DNA of 64,000 nucleotides from Halomonas sp. SpR1 (GTDB taxonomy: Bacteria; Pseudomonadota; Gammaproteobacteria; Pseudomonadales; Halomonadaceae): the NCBI RefSeq assembly GCF_031010175.1, contig NZ_JAUAMB010000014.1, positions 56,217 to 120,216 on the forward strand, written 5' to 3'. Below the pieces are notes generated by a model. It searched no databases. It was not told where the DNA came from and saw nothing but the letters and a program-made list of their open reading frames with translations. Both the position numbers and the translations under genes were made by a program. This document shows positions 39,366 to 49,664 of this stretch, piece by piece. Position 1 is the first letter of the stretch; the number at the start of each line of letters is the position of its first letter.

Positions 39366-41627
39366 CTAGTCACGGGGCGGCATTAGATGCGACAGCTGCC
39401 ACTCATCCATACGTTTCTCTAGATGGGTATGCACCTGGGCAGGTGTATCCAGCGCCATCACTTCTTTCAGCAGTCGCTCGGCATCGCTAAACGGTACTCG
39501 GCGAATAGCCGCACGCACTTTGGGCAGACTTGGCGCGTTCATAGAGAGGCTGGTAAAGCCCATGGCCATAAGCAGCAGCGCCCCGGCCGGGTCCCCGGCT
39601 AGCTCCCCGCACAGTGAAATGGGTTTATTAAGCCGTGAGGCATCGTTAGCCAGTTCCAGCAGCGCACCTAACAGCGCCGGGTGCATGGCATCGTAGAGGC
39701 TGGATACCCGAGGGTTGTTGCGATCCACTGCCAGTAAGTACTGGGTTAGGTCGTTGCTGCCCACGGAGAAGAAGTCGACTCGCTTCGCTAGCGCGTCCAT
39801 CTGGTAAATAGTGGCGGGCACTTCGATCATCACGCCCACTTGGGGCCTAATGACAGTAATGCCCTCTTCGCCCAGCTCTAGAATCGCACGATCCAGCAGG
39901 CGCAGTGCTTCATCGACCTCTTCGACGTTGGTGATCATCGGGAAGAGGACGTAGAGGTTATCCAGGTCAATGGAGGCTTTGAGCATGGCGCGCAGTTGCA
40001 CCATCAGTACTTCCGGGTGATCGAGAGTGACGCGCATCCCGCGCCAACCAAGGAACGGATTAGCCTCTTCAATGGGGAAGTAGGGCAGATCTTTGTCGCC
40101 GCCGATATCCAGCGTGCGCATCACCACTGGCAACGGAGCAAAGCCTTCGAGCTGGTCACGATAGAGCTTGGTTTGCTCTTTTTCGCCGGGGAAGCGTTCG
40201 GTAATCATAAACGGCACTTCGGTACGGTAGAGCCCCACCCCACCGATGCGGCTTTTCAGCAGCGCGGTGGCATCTACCGCTAAGCCGGTATTGACCATAA
40301 GCGGCATGGTGTGGCCGTCAGGCGTGGCGCTGGGCAGATCCTGCTCATGCTCAAGCAGTTCGCTAAGCGCCTCTTCTTCGGCGATCAGACTTTCATAACG
40401 TGCCGTAAGTTCAGGCGCCGGGCGTACAAACAGGCGGCCACGGTGACCATCCAGCACCACCGGCGCGCCACCCAGGCGGGGCAGCGGTAAATCGACCATG
40501 CCCAGTACGGTAGGAATACCCATGGCGCGGGCGACGATTGCCACGTGAGAGGTGCTGGAGCCGCGTACCGAGACTAGCCCTTTGAGCTTGTCGCGGGGCA
40601 CTTCGCCCAACATGGCCACGCTGATTTCATCACCGACCAAAATGGCGTTATCGGGATAGGTTTCCGGCGTTGATGGCGTATCTTCCTGCAGATGCGCGAG
40701 TACCCGACGGCCGAGATCGCGAATATCCGCCGCCCGCTCGCGCAGGTAGTTATCGTCCACCCGCTCTAAGTATTGGACGTGTCGACGCACTACGTCGGCC
40801 AAGGCGCCTGGCGCCCACTGGCCTTCGCGAATACGTTTTTCCACCTCATCGGCAAGCGCCGCTTCGCCAAGCATCTGCTGGTAGACATCAAACAGCGCCA
40901 GCTCCTGGGCGGAGATACGGCTTGCCAAGCGCTCGGCCGCCGCACGAATTTCGCTGCGGGTTTTTCCAATGGCCTCCTTTAAACGCGCCACCTCGTAGTC
41001 TTGATCGCTTGGAATGAGGTCAGGCACGCTATTAAGGTCGGAGGGAGGGGTAATCACCACCGCCTCCCCCATGGCCATACCTGGCGAGGCAGCAACGCCT
41101 TTAAACATTGCTTGCCCACCGGCAAGCGCCGGGCGCAGCAGGTTGCCTGTCGCTAACGCGTGGGCTAAGACGCCTGCTAGCTGTGCGGCCATAGTAACCA
41201 GGAAGGCTTCATCTTCGTCGTCGTACTGGCGTTTTTCTGCTTGCTGAACAACCAATACCCCCAGCATGTGGCGCTGGTGAATAATCGGCACACCCAGAAA
41301 ACTGGAGTAGCGCTCTTCTCCGGTCGCTTCAAAATAGCGGAACTGCGGATGGGTCTGGGCGTCCTCGAGGTTAAGCGGCTCGCTGCGCTTGGCCACCAAG
41401 CCTACCAGGCCTTCGCCTAACGGCAGTACGACGCGCCCTACTGCTTGAGTGCGCAGGCCAATGGTCTCCATCAACACCAGCGACTCAAGCTCCTTGTCGT
41501 AAAGGTAGAAGGAGCACACATCGGTCTGCATCGCTTTACGAATTCGGCGTACCATCGTGGCCAGCGCGGCGTCGAGGTTGCGCGCGCCATTCACTTCCTG
41601 AATCACCCGGCGCAGCACCTCAAGCAT
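39366..41627 (-). CDS. ptsP: Phosphoenolpyruvate-protein phosphotransferase PtsP (EI-Ntr)
   Basis: First enzyme of the nitrogen phosphotransferase relay; passes phosphate from PEP to NPr. N-terminal GAF domain (about 1-150), EI helical domain, phospho-His loop SSTSHVAIVARAMGIP and C-terminal PEP-binding barrel (FFSVGSNDLTQYLLAVDR, SLCGELAGDP). I start at the ATG at 41627 because MLEVLRRVIQEVNGARNLDAAL aligns with PtsP homologues; a GTG at 41645 with GAGG upstream is a real alternative. It follows rppH, an arrangement conserved in gammaproteobacteria. Confidence 0.94.
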   Translation of the reverse strand: MLEVLRRVIQEVNGARNLDAALATMVRRIRKAMQTDVCSFYLYDKELESLVLMETIGLRTQAVGRVVLPLGEGLVGLVAKRSEPLNLEDAQTHPQFRYFEATGEERYSSFLGVPIIHQRHMLGVLVVQQAEKRQYDDEDEAFLVTMAAQLAGVLAHALATGNLLRPALAGGQAMFKGVAASPGMAMGEAVVITPPSDLNSVPDLIPSDQDYEVARLKEAIGKTRSEIRAAAERLASRISAQELALFDVYQQMLGEAALADEVEKRIREGQWAPGALADVVRRHVQYLERVDDNYLRERAADIRDLGRRVLAHLQEDTPSTPETYPDNAILVGDEISVAMLGEVPRDKLKGLVSVRGSSTSHVAIVARAMGIPTVLGMVDLPLPRLGGAPVVLDGHRGRLFVRPAPELTARYESLIAEEEALSELLEHEQDLPSATPDGHTMPLMVNTGLAVDATALLKSRIGGVGLYRTEVPFMITERFPGEKEQTKLYRDQLEGFAPLPVVMRTLDIGGDKDLPYFPIEEANPFLGWRGMRVTLDHPEVLMVQLRAMLKASIDLDNLYVLFPMITNVEEVDEALRLLDRAILELGEEGITVIRPQVGVMIEVPATIYQMDALAKRVDFFSVGSNDLTQYLLAVDRNNPRVSSLYDAMHPALLGALLELANDASRLNKPISLCGELAGDPAGALLLMAMGFTSLSMNAPSLPKVRAAIRRVPFSDAERLLKEVMALDTPAQVHTHLEKRMDEWQLSHLMPPRD

Positions 41628-41715
41628 GGACGTTTTACTTTTCACTATTATTTGCCTCGCTGAGGAATTTCCTGGCAAACTGCCGCCGCCCTATGTTGGA
41701 CAGCGGCGCGTTGCC

Positions 41716-42207
41716 CTAATCTTCATCCTGTGCCAGGCGCTGAACGCGGGGAGACAGCTCTCGCAGCGCGCGCCGATAGACCTCTCGCTTGAAAGGCACT
41801 ACCTGCCCTAGCGGGTACCAGTAGCTCACCCACCGCCACCCATCAAATTCGGGGGTTGGGGTTGCCGTCATACAGATTTGGCTTTCCTGGCAACGGATTT
41901 TAAGTAAAAACCACTTTTGCTTCTGGCCTATACAGACCGGACGCGAATGTGTGCGAATCATACGTCGTGGCAGACGGTAGCGTAGCCAGCCCCGGGTGCA
42001 GGCAACAATATCAACATCGTCGGCGGTCAGGCCGATCTCTTCGTAAAGCTCACGAAAAAGTGCTTGTTGTGGCGTCTCGCTTGCATTGATGCCCCCCTGG
42101 GGAAATTGCCACGCATTTTGTCCTACCCGACGTGCCCAAAGCAGTTGCCCCTGGCTATTGGCAATGATGATGCCAACATTGGGGCGAAAGCCGTCAGCGT
42201 CGATCAC
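41716..42207 (-). CDS. rppH: RNA pyrophosphohydrolase RppH
   Basis: Nudix hydrolase that removes pyrophosphate from mRNA 5' ends and triggers decay. The GTG at 42207 gives [14 protein letters not shown] as in homologues, with AAGGTGA upstream; an ATG 42 bases earlier extends beyond the family N-terminus. The Nudix box [22 protein letters not shown] is complete, and [11 protein letters not shown] and [13 protein letters not shown] follow. 163 aa. Likely co-transcribed with ptsP. Confidence 0.94.
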   Translation of the reverse strand: MIDADGFRPNVGIIIANSQGQLLWARRVGQNAWQFPQGGINASETPQQALFRELYEEIGLTADDVDIVACTRGWLRYRLPRRMIRTHSRPVCIGQKQKWFLLKIRCQESQICMTATPTPEFDGWRWVSYWYPLGQVVPFKREVYRRALRELSPRVQRLAQDED

Positions 42208-42436
42208 GGACTTCACCTTATAAATTTTCAGTTGTCCCCATTTTTCCACAAGGGTGACAAGCGTATCAATACAATATAACGCTAAGTCATGAATGGTTAC
42301 TTGGTATTAGCCTGAGTGCTGGTGGGAATGGCCGGGCGACTCTGCGATAATCCGCGTCCGCTATTTGCCTTACTAGCGTCTTTTATCGCATGACGGATAC
42401 ACCACTACTAACCACTGACTAAAAAAGGGGAGCGCC

Positions 42437-43093
42437 GTGAGTCTGGCCATTTTCGATTTGGATAATACGCTGCTATCCATCGACAGCGATCATGCCTGGG
42501 GCGAGTTTTTACTCGAACAAGGGGCCGTCGACCCGGTCGCTTACCGGGAAGCCAATGAGCGCTTTATGGCCGATTACAACGCGGGCACCCTGGATATGGC
42601 CGCCTTTTTGGAAATGGCGCTTAAGCCACTGGCCGACAACTCCCCTGAGCAGCTTTCTGCGTGGCATCAGCAGTTTATGGTCAGCAAAATCGAGCCCAAT
42701 ATACTCCCTAAGGCGGAAGAGCTACTGGCGCGACACCGCACCAAAGGCGACACACTGCTGATTATTACCGCCACCAACCGCTTTATTACCGCACCGATTG
42801 CCGAGCGCTTGGGGGTGGATCATTTAATCGCGGTGAACCCGGAGGTCAAAAATGGCCGCTATACGGGGCGCGTGTCGGGCATTCCCAGCTACCGCGAAGG
42901 CAAGGTCACTCGTTTGGAAAAGTGGTTGGAAGATCAAGACCTGACTATGGAAGGCGCGTGGTTTTACAGCGACTCGCACAATGATTTGCCGCTGTTAGAA
43001 ATAGTCGAGAACCCCGTCGCCGTCGACCCCGACGACACCCTGCGCCAAGTCGCTGAAGAGCGTCGGTGGCGGATAATGAGTTTGCGGGATTAG
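42437..43093 (+). CDS. HAD superfamily IB hydrolase
   Basis: 218 aa; motif I FDLDNTLL (6-13), motif II in IITATNRF, motif III lysine in REGKVTRLE and motif IV SDSHNDLPLL. The subgroup covers histidinol-phosphatase- and phosphoserine-phosphatase-like enzymes; the actual substrate is unknown. GTG start with GGGGAG upstream. The heptanucleotide array begins 7 bases after its stop codon. Confidence 0.85.
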   Translation: MSLAIFDLDNTLLSIDSDHAWGEFLLEQGAVDPVAYREANERFMADYNAGTLDMAAFLEMALKPLADNSPEQLSAWHQQFMVSKIEPNILPKAEELLARHRTKGDTLLIITATNRFITAPIAERLGVDHLIAVNPEVKNGRYTGRVSGIPSYREGKVTRLEKWLEDQDLTMEGAWFYSDSHNDLPLLEIVENPVAVDPDDTLRQVAEERRWRIMSLRD

Positions 43094-43099
43094 GTTGTG

Positions 43100-43186
43100 G
43101 TGAATCGTGAATCGTGAATCGTGAATCGTGAATCGTGAATCGTGAATCACGCAGAGTACGAAACGATTCACCATTTACAATTCACA
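43100..43186 (+). repeat. Heptanucleotide array (7 units) with inverted tail
   Basis: Seven contiguous perfect GTGAATC units at 43100-43148, then after 15 bases an inverted degenerate run (GATTCACCATTTACAATTCAC, about 43164-43186) that can pair with it. It sits between the HAD gene and long-repeat cluster G. Confidence 0.92.
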
Positions 43187-43190
43187 TTTT

Positions 43191-43603
43191 GTAGGCACCC
43201 GCGGGAGGCGTCGGAACGACGCCCAGTGGCACCTCAGCCAAAACCCGGCACCGCTTCGCGCTGCTTCCGCGGGTGCGCTTCGCTTACCACGCGCTACGAA
43301 ACCCACCGATTCAACTACGTGCATACCTTGTAGCGCGTGGTAACGAGAACGCGAGTTCAGCGAGCGTTTGAGGCACCCGCGGGAGGCGTCGGAACGACGC
43401 CCGGTGGCACCGCACCAACCCCGGCACCGCTTCGCGCTGCTTCCGCGGGTGCGCTTCGCTTACCACGCGCTACGAAACCCACCGATTCAACTACGTGCAC
43501 ATCCCGTAACGCGTGGTAACGAGAACGCGAGTTCAGCGAGCGGTTGAGGCACCCGCGGGAGGCGTCGGAACGACGCCCGGTGGCACCTCACCAACCCCGG
43601 CAA
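43191..43603 (+). repeat. Long palindromic repeat, cluster G
   Basis: Copy lacking the left stem at 43191-43297, full copy at 43330-43473, left-half copy at 43506-43603. The spacer GAAACCCACCGATTCAAC...GTGCA is repeated between copies and has a relative upstream of cluster A. The last half copy stops about 10 bases before the DUF2442 stop codon. Confidence 0.9.
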
Positions 43604-43613
43604 CACTGCGTGC

Positions 43614-43853
43614 TTAAGCTACTTTTTGTGCACGTGTTTCCAACATTGCGGCAATACTCAAATGGTAATCAATATCTGGCCACTCTATGCCTGTGGCGTC
43701 ACAAATAAACTGGTAATGCCGCAGCACCTTAACAGAGGCCTGCTCAAGCTCGGGATACCAGTTCATAGGCGTTGAAATACGCCGACCATCGCTCAGTTCG
43801 ACATGGAGGTAATGGTCATCAAAATGAACTTCTTTACCTGCTAAACCAGTCAT
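43614..43853 (-). CDS. DUF2442 family protein
   Basis: 79 aa; FDDHYLHVELSDGRRISTPMNWYPEL and WPDIDYHLSIAAML match DUF2442, which resembles small DNA-binding antitoxins. It overlaps the DUF4160 gene by 20 bases. The two are probably co-translated; a toxin-antitoxin role is inferred from pairing, not shown. Confidence 0.85.
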   Translation of the reverse strand: MTGLAGKEVHFDDHYLHVELSDGRRISTPMNWYPELEQASVKVLRHYQFICDATGIEWPDIDYHLSIAAMLETRAQKVA

Positions 43854-44064
43854 TCCAAGTCTCCAAAAATTGTTGTTTATGCAAGTTAATCAACTCAAGG
43901 CACTCCTTGAGCTCCTGCTTCTTTAATGATGAATAAACCACCACTTCAGTCTCAATCTCGACTTTAGCCCAGCCATCTGACTTCATCACATGCACATGGG
44001 GTGGAGGGTGTTCATTGGCATAAAAAAAGAACTTGAAGCCTTTTTCATTCAGCAAGGTTGGCAC
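43834..44064 (-). CDS. DUF4160 family protein
   Basis: 76 aa from the GTG at 44064, which gives a VPTLLNEKGFKFFFYANE start as in the family and has GAGGTAA six bases upstream; a longer ATG version adds an unrelated N-terminus. The PPPHVHV motif is diagnostic. It precedes and overlaps DUF2442, the standard order for this pair. Confidence 0.85.
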   Translation of the reverse strand: MPTLLNEKGFKFFFYANEHPPPHVHVMKSDGWAKVEIETEVVVYSSLKKQELKECLELINLHKQQFLETWNDWFSR

Positions 44065-44153
44065 TTCAATTACCTCTGCCTGTGAGACTAGAAGCATAGC
44101 AACCCCCAGCCATACCGTCACTTGCAAAGCCCCAAGCTAATCTGGGCAATAAA

Positions 44154-44182
44154 AAACCCCGCAAGCATCACTTGCGGGGTTT
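44154..44182. terminator. Bidirectional terminator of mdh
   Basis: AAACCCCGCAAG pairs with CTTGCGGGGTTT around a 5-base loop. A T run follows on the minus strand, 42 bases past the mdh stop codon. The arms are A/T-flanked on both sides. Confidence 0.9.
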
Positions 44183-44223
44183 GGCGTTGGCTGGCGCTTA
44201 TCTAAAAGCGTCAGTGGGCGCGT

Positions 44224-45201
44224 TTAGCCGAGCAGGTGCTCGACTGCAGCACGCTCTTCGCGCAGCTCTTTCTCGGTAGCTTTCATCTTCTCTTGGCTGA
44301 ATTCGTCAAGCTCAAAACCTTGAACGATTTCATACTTGCCACCCTGGCAGCGTACCGGGTAGGAGTAGATGATGCCTTCTTCAATGCCGTAGCTGCCGTC
44401 TGACGGAATCGCCATGCTGACGATGCCTTTGGAACCCAGCGCCCAATCGCGCATGTGGTCGATGGCGGAAGAGGCAGCAGAGGCGGCAGAAGAGGCGCCA
44501 CGTGCTTTGATGATCGCCGCGCCGCGCTGCTGCACGGTGGGGATGAAGTCGTTTTCGTACCAGTCGCGCTCAACCAGATCAAAGGCTGCTTTGCCGTCGA
44601 CTTTGCACTGGGCCAGATCAGGATACTGGGTAGCACTGTGGTTGCCCCAGATGATCATGTTTTCAACGTCAGTGACGTGCTTGCCGGTTTTCTGAGCCAG
44701 CTGTGTCAAGGCGCGGTTGTGATCCAAACGCGTCATGGCAGTGAACTGACCTGCGTCCAGATCCGGCGCGTTGCAGGAAGCAATCAGCGCGTTGGTGTTA
44801 GCCGGGTTACCGACCACCAGCACTTTCACATCACGGCTAGCATGATCGTTCAGCGCCTTACCTTGTACAGAGAAGATCGCTGCGTTGGCTTCCAGCAGGT
44901 CTTTACGCTCCATACCTGGGCCACGCGGACGCGCACCGACCAACAGGGCGTAATCAGCGTCTTTGAACGCAGTGTTCGGGTCGTCGGTGGCAACGATCTC
45001 TTGTACCAGCGGGAAGGCACAGTCGTTAACTTCCATCACCACGCCGTTCAGGGCGTCCATTGCCTGGGGAATTTCCAGCAACTGGAGAATGACAGGTTGA
45101 TCCGGCCCCAGCATGTCGCCAGCGGCGATACGGAAAATAAGAGAGTAGCTGATCTGACCGGCGCCGCCGGTAATCGCAATACGTACTGGATCTTTCATCA
45201 T
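44224..45201 (-). CDS. mdh: Malate dehydrogenase
   Basis: 325-aa NAD-dependent TCA-cycle enzyme of the type related to cytosolic eukaryotic MDH. NAD-binding [15 protein letters not shown], substrate arginines in [31 protein letters not shown] and the catalytic-His region [13 protein letters not shown] are intact. It begins MMKD; the second Met may be the true start. Single-gene unit with its own terminator. Confidence 0.95.
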   Translation of the reverse strand: MMKDPVRIAITGGAGQISYSLIFRIAAGDMLGPDQPVILQLLEIPQAMDALNGVVMEVNDCAFPLVQEIVATDDPNTAFKDADYALLVGARPRGPGMERKDLLEANAAIFSVQGKALNDHASRDVKVLVVGNPANTNALIASCNAPDLDAGQFTAMTRLDHNRALTQLAQKTGKHVTDVENMIIWGNHSATQYPDLAQCKVDGKAAFDLVERDWYENDFIPTVQQRGAAIIKARGASSAASAASSAIDHMRDWALGSKGIVSMAIPSDGSYGIEEGIIYSYPVRCQGGKYEIVQGFELDEFSQEKMKATEKELREERAAVEHLLG

Positions 45202-45441
45202 TGCTCCTTGATTGGTTCGCCTAGGGATGGTTCTCGCCTGAGGAGTGGTTTAACAGAACTCAAGACGCAAAGATGGTATGCCCAGTCAGGCAAAAACTCA
45301 ATCAGACATGCGACTAGTACCCATTTAGCCTACTGGACATTGATGCATCGGCTTGCTACTCGCTGAAAAGGCTGAGTTGCGCTATGGTATCTTCGGTTTT
45401 ATGCCCTCCTTTTTTTGTTTTGCTAAGGACATGGACGCTCC

Positions 45442-46560
45442 ATGCGAAAAATTCCTTTCTCTTATGCCTTGGCTAGCCTACTGGTGCTGGCGCTGGTGAT
45501 ATGGCTCGCTTTTGGCAATTTTCAGCGTTTTCAAACGACGCCCCCAGACGCCCCGCCACGTAGCGAAGCGGGTTCGCGGGTAGAAATTGTCGTACAGCAG
45601 AGCACCCCGTTTATTCCTCAGCAAATTGTCCAGGGCCAACTGACGGCAGAACGCGAAACCACCCTGCGCGCCAACGTAGCGGGCTTTGTGGCAGAGAAAC
45701 CCGTCGCCCAAGGCAGCCGTGTGGATGCTGGCGATACGCTGCTGGTACTGGATAACGACGCCCTACCCGAGCAGTTGCAGCAGGCCCGCGATGAGCTGGC
45801 TGTGGCCGAGGCGGAGTATGCCGGGGCACGCAATCTGCGCCAGCGGGAACTGATCTCCCAGCCGGAGCTACTGCGCTTGCAGAGTGCGCTAAGCGCCAGC
45901 GCCGCTTCGGTGGCACGACTGCAGAAGCAACTGAACGACAGCCGCCCCACCGCGCCATTTGAGGGCGTACTAAACCGCGTTCAGGTGGAGCTAGGCGATC
46001 TGCTGCAGCCCGGCGAAGAGTGGGGCCAGTTGGTGGATGACCGACGTTTGAAAGGTGCCGCCTGGGTCTCTCAGCAACAGGTGGGCGATTTAAGCGTGGG
46101 TTTGCCGGTGACCGCCCGGCTACTTAATGGCGATCATTTAGAGGGTGAGCTGACCTTTATCAGCCACCGCGCCGAAGAGGCAACGCGTAGCTTCTATATA
46201 GAAGCTACGCTGGATAACCCAGACGGTAAACGCTTGGCAGGCGGCAGCGCTGAATTGACCATTACCTTGCCGCCCCGCCAGGTGCACACCCTTTCACCCG
46301 CGCTGCTGAGCTTGAATAGCGAGGGCCAACTGGCGGTCAAGCATCTGGATGACAACGATCAGGTACAGCAGACTGCTGTTGAGCTCGTCAGCGCCGATAT
46401 CCAACGCGCCTATGTCACTGGCCTGCCTGATCCGCTGCGTTTGATTACGCTGGGTGCCGGCATGGTAGACACCGGCGAAACGGTCACACCGGTACCTGTT
46501 GAGGAAGCCATCATTTCGCAGCCGGCGGAACAGGATAGCGTTCATGCGCCAGTTGATTAA
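45442..46560 (+). CDS. RND efflux periplasmic adaptor (membrane fusion protein)
   Basis: 372 aa. An N-terminal hydrophobic helix (residues 10-27) anchors it. A lipoyl/barrel-sandwich half (LRANVAGFVAEKPVAQGSRVDAGDTLLVLD), an alpha-hairpin (ELAVAEAEYAGARNLRQRELISQPE) and a beta-barrel domain follow. It partners the RND pump whose gene overlaps its 3' end by 17 bases. No outer-membrane factor is encoded nearby. Confidence 0.9.
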   Translation: MRKIPFSYALASLLVLALVIWLAFGNFQRFQTTPPDAPPRSEAGSRVEIVVQQSTPFIPQQIVQGQLTAERETTLRANVAGFVAEKPVAQGSRVDAGDTLLVLDNDALPEQLQQARDELAVAEAEYAGARNLRQRELISQPELLRLQSALSASAASVARLQKQLNDSRPTAPFEGVLNRVQVELGDLLQPGEEWGQLVDDRRLKGAAWVSQQQVGDLSVGLPVTARLLNGDHLEGELTFISHRAEEATRSFYIEATLDNPDGKRLAGGSAELTITLPPRQVHTLSPALLSLNSEGQLAVKHLDDNDQVQQTAVELVSADIQRAYVTGLPDPLRLITLGAGMVDTGETVTPVPVEEAIISQPAEQDSVHAPVD

Positions 46561-49500
46561 TGCGGCGCTAGCCCATACCCGTACGACGTTACTGCTGTTG
46601 GTGAGTCTCTTACTGGCAGGCATCGCTGCCTGGCAAATGATTCCAAAAGAGGCCAACCCCGACGTCACCATCCCGATGATTTATGTCTCACTGTCGTTGG
46701 AAGGGGTAAGCCCCGAGGATGGCGAGCGGCTGTTGATACGCCCCATGGAGCAGGAGCTGCGTGGTATTGAGGGGCTACGTAAATTTACCGCCCAATCCAG
46801 CGAGGGGCATGGCTCGATCACGCTGGAGTTCGATCCCGGTTTTAACCCCGACACCGCACTGACTGATGTGCGTGACCGGGTGGATATTGCCCGCAGCGAG
46901 CTGCCTTCCGAGGCCGATGAACCGAGGGTCTTTGAAGTCAATGTGTCGGAATTTCCGGTGTTAACGATTGGCCTCTCCGGTCAATTGGATACCCGCGAAC
47001 GCATGACCATTGCCCGGCGCTTGCAGGAGGAGATCGAAGGCATCGCCGATGTGCTGGAAGTCGACATTGCCGGTGAGCGGGAAGACCTGCTGGAGATTGT
47101 CGTTGATCCGCTGGTGCTGGAGAGCTATGGGGTCGATTTTGACGCCTTGTTTAATCAGGTATCGCGCAATAACCGCTTGGTGGCAGCGGGCAGCCTGGAT
47201 ACAGGCGCCGGGCGCCTGGCGTTAAAAGTCCCCGGCATAATTGAGTCCCTTGAGGACGTCATGAATATGCCGGTCAAGGTCGATGAGGATCGCGTGGTCA
47301 CCTTCGGCGATGTGGCGTGGATTCACCCCACCTATAAAGAGCCGGAAGGCTTTGCCCGCATTGATGACGAGCCAGCGGTGGTGCTGGAAGTTTCAAAGCG
47401 TGCCGGGGCCAATATCATCGCCACCATTGGCGCCGTCCGCGACCGTTTAGCCGAAGCAGATGATTTACTTCCCGAGCAGCTCAGCTTCACTACCATTCTG
47501 GATGAGTCGACCACCGTTGAGAATATGCTCTCTGAGCTACTCAACAACGTACTGACCGCTGTGGTGCTGGTGCTGATTGTGGTGGTTGCAGTGATGGGCT
47601 GGCGCATGGCGCTGCTGGTGGGACTCACCATTCCTGGGGCCTTTTTAACCGGTATCCTGCTGGTGTGGGCATTTGGCTTTACGCTCAATATTGTGGTGTT
47701 GTTCGCGCTGATTCTGGTGGCAGGAATGCTGGTTGACGGCGCCATCGTGGTCAGTGAACTTGCCGATCGTCACTTACGGGATGGTCAAACGTCTCACGAA
47801 GCGTGGCTCAACGCTGCTTCGCGCATGAGCTGGCCAGTAATTGCCTCGACAGCCACTACACTGGCAGTATTTATTCCTCTGCTGTTCTGGCCCGGCGTGG
47901 TCGGCCAGTTTATGAAGTACCTGCCTGCCACGGTCATTTTGTGCCTGCTGGCATCGCTTGCCATGGCGCTGGTGTTTTTGCCCACGCTGGGGCGCTTGTT
48001 TACCCGCAGCGATGCCAAACAATCAAATGCCCGTCATGAGGACGCCACGACCGCCTTTGGTCGCGGCTATCGCCATCTGCTGGCAAGGCTACTTATGCAC
48101 CCGGCTTGGGTACTGCTGGTGACGGTGCTGCTAATGGCACTGCTGTATACCGGCTATGCCCGTTTCAATCACGGCGTCGACTTCTTCCCTAACGTGGAGC
48201 CCGATAGCGCTCAAGTATTGGTGCGTGCCCGGGGCGATTTCTCCGCTGTGGAAACGGATGCCATCGTGCAGCGAGTAGAAGCCAAACTGTCCGGCATGAG
48301 CGAAGTGCGAGCACTGTATGCGCGCTCCTTTGCGGTGCCCAACGAGCAGATGGGCAACGATGTGATTGGCATGCTGCAGTTCCAGTTTATCGACTGGCAC
48401 GAGCGCCGTCCTGCCCAGGCTATTCTGGACGATATGGCCGAACGTGCCGGGGATATTCCCGGTATTACGCTGGAGTTTCAGGAGCAGGAGATGGGCCCCG
48501 GTGGCGGCAAACCAATCGTGCTTGAAGTGAGCGCTACCAACCCCGAGGTCGCCGATGCCGGGGTTAACCAGCTAAGTCAATTAATGCGCGAGCTGGGCGG
48601 CTTTACCGATATTCAGGATAACCGTAGCCTGCCGGGCGTGGAGTGGCGAGTTAACGTGGATCGTGAGGCCGCTGCGCGCATGGGTACGGATGTCACCACC
48701 ATTGGTAGCGCGGTGCAGTTGTTGACCACCGGGCTTCAGGTGGCGAGCTATCGCCCGCCGGAAGTAAGCGATGAAGTGGATATCCGGGTGCGCCTGCCGC
48801 AGAACTGGCGCTCGCTGGATCAGCTTGAGCGGCTGACCATCAATACCCAGCGAGGTCAGGTGCCCATCTCCCATTTTGTGACGCTTGAACCCGCCCCTAA
48901 AGTGGGCACGCTGAACCGCATTGATGGTCGTCGGGCGATTACCATTGATGCAGACCTTGCCCCCGGCTACCTCGCCGATGAGCGCCTGGGCGCCCTGCTG
49001 AATGCGAGCAAAGATAGCCTGCCTGACGGGCTAATGGTCAATGTGGCGGGCGAGCAGGAGGATCAACAGGAGTCGATGCAGTTCCTGGCCAGTGCGTTCT
49101 TGATTGCTATCGGCTTGATGGCGCTGATTCTGGTCACTCAGTTTAATAGCTTCTATCAGGCGGGCCTGGTGCTCTCCGCGATTGTGTTTTCCACCGCGGG
49201 GGTTTTGATGGGGCTACTGATTACCGGTCAGGCTTTCGGCATTGTGATGGTGGGGATGGGCGTGATTGCTCTGGCGGGTATTGTAGTCAATAACAATATT
49301 GTTTTGATCGATACCTACAACGAGCTGCGCGGCCAGGGTATGTCACCCGGCGAAGCAGCGCTTGAAGCTGGCTGCTTGCGCCTTCGCCCGGTGCTGTTAA
49401 CAGCGATTACCACGGTGTTGGGGCTAATGCCGATGGTACTGGGAATCAATGTTGACCTGTTCACCCCTGCCCTTGGCTTTAATGCCCCCTCCGCCCAGTG

Positions 49501-49615
49501 GTGGACACAGATGTCGAGCGCCATCGCCGGCGGGCTCACCTTCGCCACCGCACTAACGCTGCTGCTTACGCCTTGTATGTTGGTGATAGGCGGGAAGTTA
49601 CGTCGCAGGGGGTGA
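46544..49615 (+). CDS. RND efflux transporter
   Basis: 1023 aa from the ATG at 46544 (MRQLINAALAHTRTTLLLL), with AGGA eight bases upstream; an ATG 45 bases earlier lies well inside the adaptor gene. Twelve membrane segments and two large periplasmic loops are visible. IPKEANPDVTIPM near the N-terminus and VDGAIVVSE in TM4 mark the proton-relay region of HAE-type pumps. The C-terminal region repeats the fold (AGIVVNNNIVLIDTYNELR). Substrate unknown. The stop TGA lies in a GTGAA heptanucleotide-like stretch. Confidence 0.92.
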   Translation: MRQLINAALAHTRTTLLLLVSLLLAGIAAWQMIPKEANPDVTIPMIYVSLSLEGVSPEDGERLLIRPMEQELRGIEGLRKFTAQSSEGHGSITLEFDPGFNPDTALTDVRDRVDIARSELPSEADEPRVFEVNVSEFPVLTIGLSGQLDTRERMTIARRLQEEIEGIADVLEVDIAGEREDLLEIVVDPLVLESYGVDFDALFNQVSRNNRLVAAGSLDTGAGRLALKVPGIIESLEDVMNMPVKVDEDRVVTFGDVAWIHPTYKEPEGFARIDDEPAVVLEVSKRAGANIIATIGAVRDRLAEADDLLPEQLSFTTILDESTTVENMLSELLNNVLTAVVLVLIVVVAVMGWRMALLVGLTIPGAFLTGILLVWAFGFTLNIVVLFALILVAGMLVDGAIVVSELADRHLRDGQTSHEAWLNAASRMSWPVIASTATTLAVFIPLLFWPGVVGQFMKYLPATVILCLLASLAMALVFLPTLGRLFTRSDAKQSNARHEDATTAFGRGYRHLLARLLMHPAWVLLVTVLLMALLYTGYARFNHGVDFFPNVEPDSAQVLVRARGDFSAVETDAIVQRVEAKLSGMSEVRALYARSFAVPNEQMGNDVIGMLQFQFIDWHERRPAQAILDDMAERAGDIPGITLEFQEQEMGPGGGKPIVLEVSATNPEVADAGVNQLSQLMRELGGFTDIQDNRSLPGVEWRVNVDREAAARMGTDVTTIGSAVQLLTTGLQVASYRPPEVSDEVDIRVRLPQNWRSLDQLERLTINTQRGQVPISHFVTLEPAPKVGTLNRIDGRRAITIDADLAPGYLADERLGALLNASKDSLPDGLMVNVAGEQEDQQESMQFLASAFLIAIGLMALILVTQFNSFYQAGLVLSAIVFSTAGVLMGLLITGQAFGIVMVGMGVIALAGIVVNNNIVLIDTYNELRGQGMSPGEAALEAGCLRLRPVLLTAITTVLGLMPMVLGINVDLFTPALGFNAPSAQWWTQMSSAIAGGLTFATALTLLLTPCMLVIGGKLRRRG

Positions 49616-49664
49616 AGGGTGAATCGATTATTGGGCGTCCCCGTTTTATGTGCACACGTGATTT

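Noticed and set aside
41683..41710. Terminator between rppH and ptsP (GCCGCC...GCGGCG)
   Set aside because: Weak stem with no T tract, and the two genes are normally co-transcribed.
44455..45366. 303-codon plus-strand frame antisense to mdh
   Set aside because: It lies almost wholly opposite a well-supported malate dehydrogenase and has no domain or start signals.
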